This document shows, piece by piece, positions 21,476-33,804 of a stretch of 64,000 nucleotides of DNA. How positions within the stretch are numbered: the first letter of the stretch is position 1; every line of letters begins with the position of its first letter. The stretch spans positions 167,839-231,838 of the forward strand of contig JAMZAV010002187.1 in NCBI GenBank assembly GCA_024449915.1, given 5' to 3'. Origin of the DNA: Sweltsa coloradensis. Taxonomy: Eukaryota > Arthropoda > Insecta > Plecoptera > Chloroperlidae. The notes beneath the pieces are model-generated. The model had not been told where the DNA came from. It did no database searches and saw nothing but the letters and a program-made list of their open reading frames with translations. Made by a program: the position numbers and the translations under genes.

Positions 21476-22395
21476 TAGACGAGTGAGCGCGGCGAACGTA
21501 GTCTACAACGCTACTCGATCGGGCATAGGTCGTGATTAATTCTGTTAAATGTTAAATGTTAAATGTTAAATGTTAAATGTTAAATGTTAAATGTTAAATG
21601 TTAAATGTTAAATGTTAAATGTTAAATGTCTGTCTGTCCGGTCCCATACGGCCGAACGGCCAAATTAACTGAGCTGAAATTTTAAACAGACATCTGTGAC
21701 CAGGTAACTGAGAACTGCTAACAAAATGAGTACAATCCGTTGCGATTTAAACCTGCAAGAAATAAAAAACTGAAAAATACGTTGAAATGTATAGGAATTA
21801 TTTTAACGACAATGGTTTTCCATTTGAAATAATATTTTTTGTTTGTTATTTACCTGGCTGTGAAATGCCGTGTCCAAGGTTAATCGAATGTTGGACGTCA
21901 AGGTACCCCCAAATTCCGCTCGTAGATTGAGTAAACCTTGTAATATTTTCAAGTATTTTGTACTGGCTATGTTTTCCATAGTATTGTCACAGATGATGGA
22001 CTACACTACGTTATATGTATTTCATAAAATGTTAAATAATTTAAAAAATACAATCCAGGAATAACAAAATCTTTCCCGACCATTGAACCCACGTCTCCCA
22101 CATTTCGGCTATAAGGGCGCCTTAGCCAACTTGACTAGGGAAACGCCAAAGTCGTTGTTAGACGAGTGAGAGAGTCATGTGTTGAGTACGCGGGAACTTT
22201 TGCATTTAAGTTTGATTATTATATTCGTATAAATAATAGGGTATTTAAGTTTAGGTCATAGTTTAGGCCATAATGCTCCACTGTAACCTATGATAGGCTA
22301 GGGAGGCCTAAGGTAGGGGGAAGAAAAGGAATGTTACCGGGTACTCAACACGTGGCTCACTCACTCGTCTTACAACGACTTTGGTGTTTCCCTAG
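21476..22395. mobile_element. CTAGGGAAACG-family element, copy 3 (in U2)
   Basis: Same insertion point and left truncation as copy 2, hence inherited by unit duplication and not an independent insertion. Contains the heptamer array 21545-21629 and the terminal MITE 22135-22395. Confidence 0.85.
21545..21629 (+). repeat. TTAAATG heptamer microsatellite (U2)
   Basis: About 12 perfect tandem 7-bp units. The U1 array is similar in length but has two imperfect units near its start, so the arrays have changed since duplication. Confidence 0.95.
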
Positions 22396-23414
22396 TATAA
22401 TAAAAAAATTGTTAGCTTTTGACACATCAAACACACATTTGGCTTTCCCAAACACAAACGAATTTAGAAAAATTCTTGATTCTAGATGTAACGAGGAAAA
22501 TCTATAAGTATAAAGCTCTTGTTCTTGCGATGTTGTTTCATATGTCCAAGAGCAATGCAAAATATTTCGTTTGATTTACTTAATCAATAATGTCGGGTTA
22601 AGAAATTACTAATGCATTAATAACAATATTGAGGAGTATCGCAATATAGTTTTATAATTTCATATTTTATCACAAGACGACTAACGATAAATGAATGAAT
22701 TTTTATTTAGGGTAACTAAGAAAAATAATTTATTTTTAAGTAATGGCCTTTAAATGCTGACTGTGACACCGTCAGTAGAAAATTGCCAACCAGAGATCGG
22801 TATTTAAATAAGGAAATAGTGACCAAATAGATGGACCCGACCCATTGGCGAATTTACTTTTCCCCCCATTTTTAATATGGTTCTTCAATTAATTTAATTT
22901 AATATTCATTTTGGATTTGTTACCGAAATGGTTATCAATTATACATTGTTTTTGAAATATAACTATTTTAAACTTCAATAAACTATTGCAAGCTATTGAA
23001 TATTTTCATGATTCGTTATATTTCAATCCATAGTTTGCACTACAATTTTGCCAAGCTTTTCAAGGATGTAGCCCTGGAGCTGTATAAAGAATGGTTTACT
23101 TTAGACGATTAAATGTTTCATTTAAGATACATTGAATTCTCGGACATAAAACAATTAAAAAGAGCATAATAATAAAATAAAACAAAACCTCTGTCTCATT
23201 GATTGTATTATGTCATTGAATTCAATAAATCTTGAACAAAACATTGAACAGTATAATTTAGTATTTAGTTCATGTATTAAGACGGCTCAAATTTAGGTTG
23301 GAATATGACCTTGGGGATTTTAAATATTATCCCAATTCTTTTGAAATTGAGCCTTGACTGTCTTTTAACAAAAAAAAATGTAATTTGTGGGATATAATGT
23401 AACATGAAGAAAGC

Positions 23415-23632
23415 ATGGTATTGACAACGATGAAAGTAAAGACAAGTTCAAACCACTGATGAACGTGGTCAACAAATACTCGAATATTATTCGTAAAATT
23501 CACAGTTGTTTTGCCATCCTGTGCGTTTCCTTCTTGTTCTCACGCTTTCACCTATTGATTGGGGCACTTCGGAAAGCTATACCACGTAGTAGGTTCAGAG
23601 GTTATCCACTCGACTTTTTATGTGATGAGTAG
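23415..23632 (+). pseudogene. Conserved short frame, U2 copy (frameshifted start)
   Basis: Same position as the U1 70-codon frame. One base is missing near 23427 relative to U1, which breaks the first codons. Downstream the frame runs through CFAILCVSFLFS to the same LCDE-stop. Confidence 0.3.
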
Positions 23633-25173
23633 ATGCTATGCAACGTTATAATCTAGAAAAGAAATTTAGTATCAGTTTTGCCGATCTTGGTAGGTCCAAG
23701 GCATGAAAGTAAATACCGACTTTGCAACAAAGCACTGTTACCTTAGTGTCCTCATCCATAATCACATCCATAAATCTTGCACATTCAGAAGCCAAGTCCA
23801 GCTAAATTTGTTATTAATAGAACCACAGAATCAAATACACTGTAATCTCCATCAGTAACAAGAACCAGCCATTCTCAAAATACGAGGATCATCTTGACTC
23901 CAAGAAAACAAGAACAAGCTAGACCGCAGCATTCACCATTTAATTGAGTTACTTCGAAACGGTAAGCCCCATTGTAGGAAAAAACGTATTCCACTCTCAG
24001 GCTCACATTTTATTGTCCAGATGACTAAGTGCGATGCAATGTTGAAATCCGGAGATTTGCCGATCTTGTTATCTCCAGAGCACTATTATAAATATTGATT
24101 TGTAATAAATCACCGTCACCATCGTGTTCTCATCCGTGGTCACACCCGCAGATCTCACCCATTGAGAAATCAAGTCCAGACAAATCTTAATATTGAGAGA
24201 ATAACAGATTTAAGTTCACTGTAATTACCAACAAAACCAAGAACCAACCATACTCAAAATACAGGGAACATCAATACATTTTAAGAAAATAAGCAAGACC
24301 GCAGCATTCATCTTTTGATTGAATGTTCTGTGTAACTTCTGAAGATAGCTTGTCAAACCCCCCTAACTTTTGTCAAACTTGGCATGTTTTGTCAGGTACC
24401 TAAAACTTCTTTGATTGTCAGTTTGTAAGTTCTTTACAACTCTAATGAAGATTGGGTGAAACCACGAAAACATCACATTTCGGCTTGCTGTATAAGGTGC
24501 CGGAGTGTGTATGCACACCGCGGCTTGGCTGCGGCGTCCTAACGGGCAACTAGACAATGAACTTTTGAAACGGGTTTGCTAGTTAAAATACACAATACTG
24601 TACTTTTTATTTGCAAAATAATTTGATTTTAATCACAGATAGCTTAGAATATTGTAATACCACAATCACCATCACAGAAGAAGGAGAGGATGTCTTTTAA
24701 CGCATTTCAATTTTGGACTGTCTAGTAATTTGGAAATAGCGTTCAGTGTGTTTAAATGTGTAACACTATGAATACGAAAATATATAAAATATGGTGGAAG
24801 CTCCTTGAAACAAAGGCGGGACTAGTATAGTGAGGTGGAAGACTCGTTGTGTTTCCTAGAACTGATTGACACCAGTTTTGTGCAATTACGATATCAAAAA
24901 CAACGTAAATTACACAAAACGTAGTGGCAACCAGATCAGAAGATCTTCATTCTTCAAATCTTTGTTAGTCACACTTTCTACAACCTTCTTGCAACATTGC
25001 TTGTAGTTGTACTTTAAAACATTGAACACTTCGTCATCTTCACTCTGTGAATTCAATCTTGACCAAGTTCTCAGGTTTGGTTACTTCAATGTGATTTGTA
25101 TTGTTGGTCTCTAAAGCTGTACATTTATTCTTTGAGGTTTATCATAAAATTGTGGGCTTTTGACATATCAAAA

Positions 25174-25596
25174 TCACATTTCCCAAACTAATGAAATAAG
25201 AATAATTCTTGAATCTTGATGTAAAGAGGCCAGCCTAGAATTAGAAAGCCCTTGTACTTCTGATGTTGTTTTGTATGTCCAAGGGTAATGCGAAATTTTT
25301 GTTTGTTTGATGTTATCAATAATGTTGGAATAAGAAGTTTCTAATGCAGTAATTCCTATGTTGAAGAGTATTGGAGTATTGAAACTGCAGTATTTGGAAG
25401 TGAAATTATCACAGACAACAATAAATAATTGATATTTTAATAAGAGATAGTAATTTTCGTGGTGGTTTTTATCAAATGCAGACTGACCAATCCTGGCTGG
25501 TACAGTTACCATTGATAAGCGGAAAATGGCCAACCAGAGATTAGTATTTGAAATAGGATAGAGCGATAAATGATTGGACACGATTAACCCAAACAA
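25174..25596 (-). CDS. Unrecognised 140-codon frame in first direct repeat of U3
   Basis: The longest unexplained open frame of the array. No domain was recognised. It has short hydrophobic stretches (LWLAIFRLSMV; YQLFIVVC) and no clear signal peptide. A related 125-codon frame exists at 35615-35992 in U4; in U2 the frame is broken after about 60 codons, and the homologous second repeats read in a shifted frame. That pattern argues against real coding; it is listed because it is long and repeated. Confidence 0.15.
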   Translation of the reverse strand: MFGLIVSNHLSLYPISNTNLWLAIFRLSMVTVPARIGQSAFDKNHHENYYLLLKYQLFIVVCDNFTSKYCSFNTPILFNIGITALETSYSNIIDNIKQTKISHYPWTYKTTSEVQGLSNSRLASLHQDSRIILISLVWEM

Positions 25597-26533
25597 GACT
25601 TTTACTTAATTCCCCTATAATATTTGGTTTATTTATTCATTTCATTTTATTTTTATTTTGTATTTGTTACCGAAACTATTGTCTTATTATAAATTGTTGT
25701 TGTAATATTACTATTTCAAACTTGACTTATCTATAGTTCTTTATTGTGTCTCATTAATGTAATAAGATTTATTCAATTGTTCTCTTTAGTGTATCAGTTA
25801 ATTAATTAAATAGAGTAGACGATAGATATATAAATACAAAAACAAAAATGCTTATTAAAAAAAAATTACTTATAGTTTGCAAAGTTTGCAATCTATTGCA
25901 TTGTTTCATGAACAAATTGCTATGAGCTGCAAATTCTATTTTGCCAAGCTTTTTAAGGGTGTAGTTATGGAGCAGTGCACGTTTATGAATTAGAATGGCA
26001 AAAATAAAATAAAGAAATAAAGCAAAATAAAGAAAAGTCAATGAGCTGAGCCTGTCTTTGAGATCTTAATGCTTTTGAGTGTATAAGGATTGGCTGTATT
26101 TTTACAACTTTTTGGATGCTTGGATCTCATTACTTTTCGAAATTATATTGCAAAATTATTTTCGTTAAATTTGAATAATTTTTAATCAAATAATATTATT
26201 TGCTACAGCTGTACAAATTAACAATATAATTTAAAATATCTCGTGGCTTAAAAAATTGGTTTTTGGTCTCATTGTAGGTGATTATTGTCAGTTTTGGTAG
26301 TTTAATGTTTATTATATACCAGTAAAATGCTTATATTAAAAAAAAATATTTCGAAGACTTCCAGGTAACACTTTGACTATTTCTTTCAATAGTCATTTTA
26401 TCACGTTTTTTCTTTTATGTCCATGTAAAATATGAACGTCGTAGCCAAACCCGTTTGGTTTGAATTACCGGCTAGTTGAAAGTGACGAATCAGTCAGTAG
26501 TAGCCAGTAGCTAGTGGTTACTAGCATCCTTAA

Positions 26534-27156
26534 GGCTATTCCACCGCGTTTTTCTATTTTCCAAAATATGCTACTAAGTTAAAATATAGTGAATGGCTTT
26601 GAAACATGGCTATTTTAGAAAATCAAAAATATTTTTTCCAAATTTTTCTGATCCGGTACACGGCCAATATAGCCACCTCAAAATAATTTCAAACTTCAAT
26701 TCGCCAGGGCACACCATTCAACGTACGGTGTTGTGCTTTTGTGACATTAATTTTTAACTGTTCTTCTATGGACTGACTGAGAGAAAACAGATTTATTTTA
26801 ACAATTGTCTTTCCTGCGAATTTTTTCGTTTGACGGTATTTTTTACCGATTTGTACCGCCAAACGAAAAAATTCGCAGGAAAGACAATTGTTAAAATAAA
26901 TCTGTTTTCTCTCAGTCAGTCCAAAGAAAAACAGTTGAAAATTAATGTCACAAAAGCACAACACCCTACGTTGAATGGTGTGCCCTGGCAAATTGAAGTT
27001 TGAAATTATTTTGAGGTGGCTATATTGGCCGTGTACCGGATCAGAAAAATTAGGATTTTTTTTTTGATTTTCTAAAATAGCCATGTTTCAAAGCCATTCA
27101 CTATATTTTGACTTAGAAGCATATTTTGGAAAATAGAAAAACGCGGTGGAATAGCC
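26534..27156. mobile_element. TTAA-flanked foldback element, 623 bp
   Basis: A nearly perfect palindrome with arms of about 305 bp. Its ends read GGCTATTCCACCGCG and complement, flanked by TTAA on both sides (26530-26533, 27157-27160). The empty site is visible in U2 at 19671 (CATCCTTAAAGAG) and in U4, giving direct proof of insertion and TTAA duplication. The 131-codon frame on the minus strand is the palindrome itself. Piggybac- or Kolobok-type mobilisation is inferred from the TTAA target. Confidence 0.9.
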
Positions 27157-27316
27157 TTAAAGAGATTTTGAGCGTGATTCAATCCATTTTTCTACCCGGA
27201 AAGAATGATCGTACCCCATTCAAATTTAGCATGTGTTGTCAGGTCCCTTAATCCCTCTACTATGTCAGTTTTTAAGTTATCACCACCTTTTATGAAGACT
27301 TGTCTTGCTGTATAAC

Positions 27317-28529
27317 ATGCCCGAGATTTTCAGCGACGACGAACTAAAAACAACAGTCTTATGGCACATGGAGATTAAAAGGCGTTTGAAATAACAAACT
27401 AAAAATTTACTACAGTCTAGAACTTTTCTACCTGTAAATGCAATAATGGAGCTTTTGCATTTTATTCTCATGTCTTGCTACTTTGAATTTGATAGTCATT
27501 TATCTTCAACAAGATGGTTTTGCTTTGGGTAGTTGTTTGTCACCTTTACTAGCTGATATATATACAGTAAGTCTCTTGAAACAGAAGTTTTCGCACAGTC
27601 ATCGTTTAAACCAGATATGAGTTTGAGATATGAAGATGACATAATATGTATCATTGTGAGGATCAAGACAAGGTAGATAAGTTATTGTCAGATCTTTATT
27701 CCAACCATCCCAAGATGAAGTTCACGTTTGAAGAGGAGAAAGATGGGGGTCTACCATTTTTATATGTATTCATCTAGAAAGTTTTAGATCCGTTTTTTTA
27801 TCTGTGTATATGAAACCCACACACACTGATTAATATATGAATATTAATTCAAGTCATCCTTCACAAATTTTTAAGATGGTATGGTAAAATGTTTGGTTAC
27901 TCGTGCACAACTAATGTGTTCAATTCCCACAAGCCTAAACATTGAACTAGAAAAAATATTTGGTGCTATGAAGAATAACGGATACTCAAATGACTGGCTA
28001 AAAAGACTATTTTTCCACAAGATATCAAACCTGATATTAATAAAGATATTGAGGTAGTTTAACCTGGGATTTATAAAACATTCTAAATTGGATGCTATCC
28101 GAATCTTTCAGAAAAGATCAATCGCCTTAAGCTCCGTAAGGCATAAGAGTTAGTTTTAGTTCGTCTTATACGTTGCGCAGCATACTCACCAAGACTAAAC
28201 CTAGGGATGAGGTTGTGAATGTGCATGCAAGATACATTGAAGAAACCAAGAGACCTTTGATGGTAAGAAAAAAAGAACACAAAACAATTGTTAGACAACC
28301 TAAGATTTATACTTCAAAACTCGCAGAACATGTTTATGAAAATCTTTATCATATTAATTGGGTAAACGCTTTAATCCTTGCACATGAGTCTAATGCCACA
28401 ACAAGGAACATCAAGGAAGCTGGTTTGATTTCGTGTGTGGCCAATACAATCAGTGTGCCTAGTGTTAATTATCCAGCCATTTGGAAGAGTTTCTGTCCCA
28501 TCAATTTCATCACTGGATCAATAGTTTAA
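27317..28529 (+). pseudogene. Penelope-like RT/GIY-YIG, U3 copy
   Basis: More decayed than the U1/U2 copies. LSPLLADIY (about 27553), RYEDDIIC (about 27620), FEEEKDGGLPFLYVF (LPFLDVF expected) and ARYIEETKRPLMV (28210-28265) can be read. The end is better preserved than elsewhere: the last 118 codons (28173-28529) run open through SKLAEHVYENLYHINW and SVPSVNYPAIWKSF to a stop. Part of the GIY-YIG N-terminal motif is deleted between 28205 and 28220. Confidence 0.8.
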
Positions 28530-28559
28530 TTTCATACACCAACTGTCCAACATGTCAAA

Positions 28560-30064
28560 AAACGTTCTAGGTTTTTATTTTTTATTCATTAAAAACTGTT
28601 TTGTTAATAATTTGGTACGAATACACAGCCATATTTATAATTTTTCGTGATTTTTTTTTCTTGTTTGTTGGGATTTTTGTTGTTGTATTGTTTGATAAAG
28701 ACTGCTAAAAGAAAGTCGAAATGTCACATTTTTTAAATTAAAATAAGTAAATTACTTTGAAAAGTATAATGATTTGTATGTGTAACCGCCAATCATATTT
28801 TATCCCACTTTCAAAGTTCCAAACCTTATACGAAAAGAAAAAGACAATGATTATGCGTTATAAAACACGCAACATTATTCACTTGATTTTTTTTTTTAAT
28901 AAAAAAATATTAAATTGTTAACTTTTGACACATCAAAAACACATTTGAATTTCCCAAACACAAATGAAATTAGAACAATTCTTGATTCTTGATGTAACAA
29001 AGAAAATCGCAAAGTATAAAGCTCTTGTACTTTCGATATTGTTTCGTATGTCCAAGAGCAATGCAAAATTTATCGTTTGATTTACTTAATCAATATTGTC
29101 GGGTTAAGAAGTTTCTAATGCAGTTATAACAATATTGAGGAGTATTGAAATATTGTGCATAGTTTCATATTATATCACAAGACGACTTACGATAAATAAA
29201 TGAATTTTTATTTAGGGATACATAGAAAAATAATTTATTTTTAAGTAATGGCCTTTAAATGCTGACTGTAACACCGTTAGCGGAAAATTACCAACCAGAG
29301 ATCGGTATTTAAATAAGGAAATAGTGACCAAATAGATAGACCCGACCAATATGCGAATGTACTTTGCCCCCCATTTTTCATATGGTTCTTCAATTAATTT
29401 CATTTAATATTCATTTTGGTTTTGTTACCGAATGTTTTCAATTATACATTGTTCTTGATATATAACTATTTCAATGTTCAATTAACTATTGTTCAGTATT
29501 GTGTCTGCTGCATTTATGTTATAAGATTTATTAAGTTTTCCTCCTTTGTTTATCAGTTTTCTAACTGAAACGAATGGACGTTAAAAAAAACAAAAAAACA
29601 AGGCTAATTTGGAACAAAAGTGTTCTGTAGATTGCATAGTTTGCAAGCTATTGAATATTTTCAAGATTCGGTACATGTCAATCCATATTTTGCACTACAA
29701 TTTTGCCAAGCATTTCAAAGATGTAGCCCCGGAGCAGTATAATGAATGGTTTACTCGACAACTAAATGTTTTATTTAAAATACATTGAATTCTCGAACAA
29801 AACACAATTAAAAAGAGCAAAATAATAAAATAAAACAATACATCTGTCTCATTGATTGTATTTTGTCCTTGAATTCAATGAATCTTGAACATAACATTGA
29901 ACAATATAATGTAGTGGTTAGTTTATGTATTAAGAAGGCTCTTATTAAAATTTGAATAAAACCTTGGCGATTTAAAATATTTCAATTTTTTTGGAATTGA
30001 GCCTTGACTGCCTTTTTACAAAAAAAAAATGAATTTGTAGGATATAATGAAACATGAATAAAGC
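28560..30064. other. Second ~1-kb direct repeat of U3, no gene
   Basis: Repeat homologous to 25150-26000 with the retroelement tail remnant at about 29500-29590 (GGACGTTAAAAAAA). Nothing coding was recognised. Confidence 0.55.
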
Positions 30065-30271
30065 ATGGCATTGACAAACAAAGAAAGTAAAGACAATTTC
30101 AAACCAATGATGAACATGGTCAATAAATACCCGAATATTTTGCGTAAAATTCTTAGTTGTTTTGCCATCCTGTGCGTATCCTTCTTGTTCTCACGCTTTC
30201 ACCTGTTGATTAGGGCATTTCGGAAAGCTATGCCACTTTGTAGGTTCAGAGGTTATCCACTCGACTTTTAA
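30065..30271 (+). CDS. Conserved short frame, U3 copy
   Basis: 68 codons, opening with MALTNKESKDNFKPMMN, with the same hydrophobic core as U1. It ends early at FRGYPLDF because the codon after F is a stop (TAA for TTA). Confidence 0.25.
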   Translation: MALTNKESKDNFKPMMNMVNKYPNILRKILSCFAILCVSFLFSRFHLLIRAFRKAMPLCRFRGYPLDF

Positions 30272-30685
30272 TGTGATGAGTAGATGCTATGCAACGTTAT
30301 AATCTAGAAAAGAAATTTAGTATCAGTTTTGCCGATCTTGGTAGGTCCAAGGCATGAAAGTAAATACCGACTTTGCAACAAAGCACTGTTACCTTAGTGT
30401 CCTCATCCATAATCACATCCATAAATCTTGCACATTCAGAAGCCAAGTCCAGCTAAATTTGTTATTAATAGAACCACAGAATCAAATACACTGTAATCTC
30501 CATCAGTAACAAGAACCAGCCATTCTCAAAATACGAGGATCATCTTGACTCCAAGAAAACAAGAACAAGCTAGACCGCAGCATTCACCATTTAATTGAGT
30601 TACTTCGAAACGGTAAGCCCCATTGTAGGAAAAAACGTATTCCACTCTCAGGCTCACATTTTATTGTCCAGATGACTAATAGTTG

Positions 30686-31085
30686 CAGTGGTTCACAAAA
30701 ATAAACTGCAAATCTTGATAAGAAGGTGCCGCTTCGCACAGTTATTCTTTATAACATAAAGAATGATATAAGATGAGGAGACACGCTGGCAATCCATGCA
30801 GGACGCCATTTTTCAAGATGGCGTCTTAAAATTTAAAACGTGTATAATGTAGCTATTTGTTGTCCGATTTCTTTTATTGTTTTTTAAAACGAAAGGTATT
30901 ATAAAGTACTTCATTTTTTCTGTCTTATATTTTATCGATTTAGCCAACGGTTTGCCCACAAGTAATTAAAATGCGAATTTTCGTGTTTTTTTCCATTTTT
31001 AAAACAAATTCTGTAAACTGACAAACACAACATTCAAAGGTACACACAATTAATTTTCGTGGTTAAGGTTAGTGTCGTAAGAGAA
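30686..31085 (+). repeat. Left terminal inverted repeat of the CXC element
   Basis: About 400 bp, imperfect complement of 33805-34211 with a few indels near the tip. Contains GCCATTTTTCAAGATGGC, a small internal palindrome. Confidence 0.85.
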
Positions 31086-32059
31086 AGTTTAGGTAAAATG
31101 GTCCTTAGAAAGTATGGTTTATAGTATAAAATACGTCCGTGAGGGCGGTAAATTCGAATTCCATATGTCAAGTGCTCATTCTCTTTCTTACTACTCAATC
31201 CTGATAATGATCGTATTCTTCGTATAGCTAGCTACAAGTGCAAATTAATGCCAATTTAAAAAGAGAGAAAATTAATATAGATGAAGATAATTGGATGAGC
31301 GAAGCAAAGACTTCAATTTCACTGACCCCACAAAAAATTTGCTCGGGTGGTTTTTTGTTTGTTTTTCTGTCTGTTTGTTCGCGCTCTACCGGGCAAACGG
31401 CATTAAGATCTTGATGAAAATTGGAGGGGACCTTTGAAATCTCCGAGCTTAGACTTGCCACGTTTTTGGGTATAATCGAATAAATATTTCTCATGAATGT
31501 CGTACTTTTACGATTTTTTTTCGATTTTTAATGCGATATTTTCGTGATATTTGGGCCGATTCTGACCAAACGGGTAAGGCTACAACGTTCATATTTTACA
31601 TGGACATTAAGGTAATAATGAGGTATTGCCTTTTGACAGAAAAATTTTAAAATGTTAACCAGAATCCATAAAAATAAAGTTTTAATATGAGTTTTTTGAA
31701 GTGTATAATAATTAACAAGTAACTATCAACAAAAATCCTAATTTAACAAAAATGATTTTGAAATAGGACTTGAAAAACGTAAAGATATCCCACTCATACT
31801 CAAAATTTACAAAAAATGCTCATCCGTCAACGCGACTAGACAAGGCGTTCGCGAATCGGCCTAGTAAATAAAAAAGTACAACTTCATGCCTCCACCATCG
31901 GTCTTTAACATTGTCATTTCTTCTAAGTCATCACTCTGTTCTTGAGAATCAAGGTCGTCGCTAAAACAATAACATTAGAATATGTTTTGTCAAAAATTAT
32001 CAATTTCTTTCAAATACATGAAAATGAATTACATTTTTGGGGGACGAGAAAACTTTTAA

Positions 32060-33749
32060 ACCAACCTTTGATTGTAGCAGCTTCCACGACAAACTGTGCA
32101 AAGCAGTGTACATGGAAGATTAGCATTCAAACAGGAACACCTCACGTTGCACCCTGTTTTACAAGTGCATCTCACAAGCTCACGGCATGCCTCCCATATG
32201 GCAGGTAGGTGAGTCCACTTCGGTGTCCATTCTTCATCGTTCTTCTGCTAATCCCATGATTCGAGCAGTTATCGCGCAAGACTGTCTCCATATATGGCCT
32301 GCCTGGTACCATGCTTGAAGAATATGCTGATAGAGCTTCAGAAGTCGGAGGAAAACTTTGTAAAGGGCGGTCGCTTGTAGTAAAAAGTACTTTCCAAGTC
32401 TCAGTCAAAGAATGCTCTGCACATTGTGTTCCTCCGTACAGAATGGCCACAAAGGTTTCAAGTGAATGAATTACGTCTTTTGATATTGCTGAAGCATTTT
32501 GCACAGGTTGTGCATGTTGGGAAAATGCATCAGTTACTTTAGGAAATGAATTCCACGCCATCCAGAATGATTTCTTTCCATGTTGTGCATGGAATCCTCT
32601 TCTTAAAGCCACTGCTTTTTCTACTCCAAGAGATAGAGCGATCTGATGAGCAGTCTGGCGTTTTGACAGCTCCAAACAGTACCCATAACTGCTCCAAACC
32701 TAGGGATTGAAACGTGAAAAAGAAGGATACAGCAAGAATAAGGACATCACTGTCAGTGGAACAAATCAGTACAATCTTTGCTCCGTGAACTATAGCATCC
32801 CTAGTATGCAACATTATTCTTCTATCTGCTTCCTCAAGAGACTGACATGATGCACCTTCTAGTGAGGAATCATGTGTCAAAGAAGGATTGATTGTGTCGG
32901 TATAGTTGGTGACTACATGTGCAAACTGGAAGTTTTCAAGATCCATGGATCCTAAGAGATCAAACAATTGCTTTTTGTTATTGCTATTCCCTAGAAAGTC
33001 TTACCAGTTTTTTTGGGAGTTAGGTGACCCTGATAGGACCTGACATTACTTCCTGCACCTCTAATTTCCCTCACGCCTTTTTCAAACTAGACGTGGAGTA
33101 TAAATCCCACTCAAGATCTATTCTCTTGGTGTTACAGCTATCAACGTCCTTCTCAACATATGCCATAAACTCCTGGTTAAAATATTCTACAAATGTTTTG
33201 GAGGTTCGTGGTGGAACAATGTGCACAAGTCCTGGACCGTCATACACAATTACGTCACATACCGCCAAACGTTTCTTGATCAGCATGCTTCTCCAAGATC
33301 CTAACAATTTCATACTTTTGCGACGTTCGTAATGCTCCATCTGCAGATAGTACTGGAGGATGAGCGGCATTTCCGTGCCTAAAAAATTCATTGAGATCCA
33401 GGTTTCTATTTTTATTCATAATAAATAACCTTGAAAAGAGGTTAACATCACTTTTAAGAGATTTCATTGAAGTATTAAGCTTAGAATTTTTCTTTGCAGC
33501 ATGAAATGTCTTAATGTTTGTATTCTCGAGTGGATTATACACAGTTTTCGTACCATCTTCTGTCAAACGTTCATCAATAAAGGTCCTGTACAATTCTATG
33601 CCAATTTGTTCTGCTTTTCTAACGTTATTCGGACGATCGTCTTCCATAACTAAGCGAGTATCCAGAGCGATTAGATCAGCAGATGTTTCTTGGAATGGTT
33701 TCCCAAGTGCTTGATACTTGACACTGGAATTCAAACTTACCACGCGCAC
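32060..33749 (-). pseudogene. Transposon protein: EEAD(T)R-type domain plus C-terminal CXC domain, frameshifted
   Basis: The minus strand gives five consecutive pieces in different frames: 33749-33255 (FSRLFIMNKNRNLDLNEFF, then SADGALRTSQK), 33391-33071 (CDVIVYDGPG, PPRTSKTFVEYFNQEF), 32967-32710 (SLEEADRRIMLHTRDA followed by ICSTDSDVLIL), 32675-32250 (KKSFWMAWNSFPKVTDAF) and 32225-32060 (LVRCTCKTGCNVRCSCLNAN, LCTVCRGSC). I recall this order from repeated, unnamed animal proteins whose EEADTR and DTDV motifs suggest a nuclease-like fold, ending in a tesmin-type CXC zinc-binding domain. EEADTR reads EEADRR here, and the usual FHA-x-TGCD segment is deleted (FHAQHGKK). At least four shifts make it non-functional. 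The nuclease reading is inference. Confidence 0.6.
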
Positions 33750-33804
33750 GGACGTGTTTTAACTTTTAACCGTACTTCCCAGGGGCCATTCCACCATAAC
33801 TTCC

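Larger units (their letters stand above)
17225..24325 (+). repeat. Large array unit U2
   Basis: Same order as U1 without the LINE: GC-rich leader with two small hairpins at about 17385-17430, first direct repeat 18175-19150, a 660-bp spacer, Penelope pseudogene, CTAGGG-family element, second direct repeat, the 70-codon frame and two ~390-bp repeats. From about 19710 to 22000 it is almost identical to U1 12590-14900, so these two units share a recent duplication that already carried the CTAGGG element. Confidence 0.85.

Noticed and set aside
26689..27084. 131-codon minus-strand frame and its 136-codon relative at 43299-43709 as a gene
   Set aside because: Both are the arms and loop of a palindromic foldback element; the same protein is read from either strand because the DNA is self-complementary.
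31280..31400. Independent SINE in the CXC element (GAGCGAAGCAAAGACTTC and TCTGTCTGTTTG)
   Set aside because: These short motifs are common in invertebrate repeats; no tail, promoter boxes or target duplication were found to define an element.
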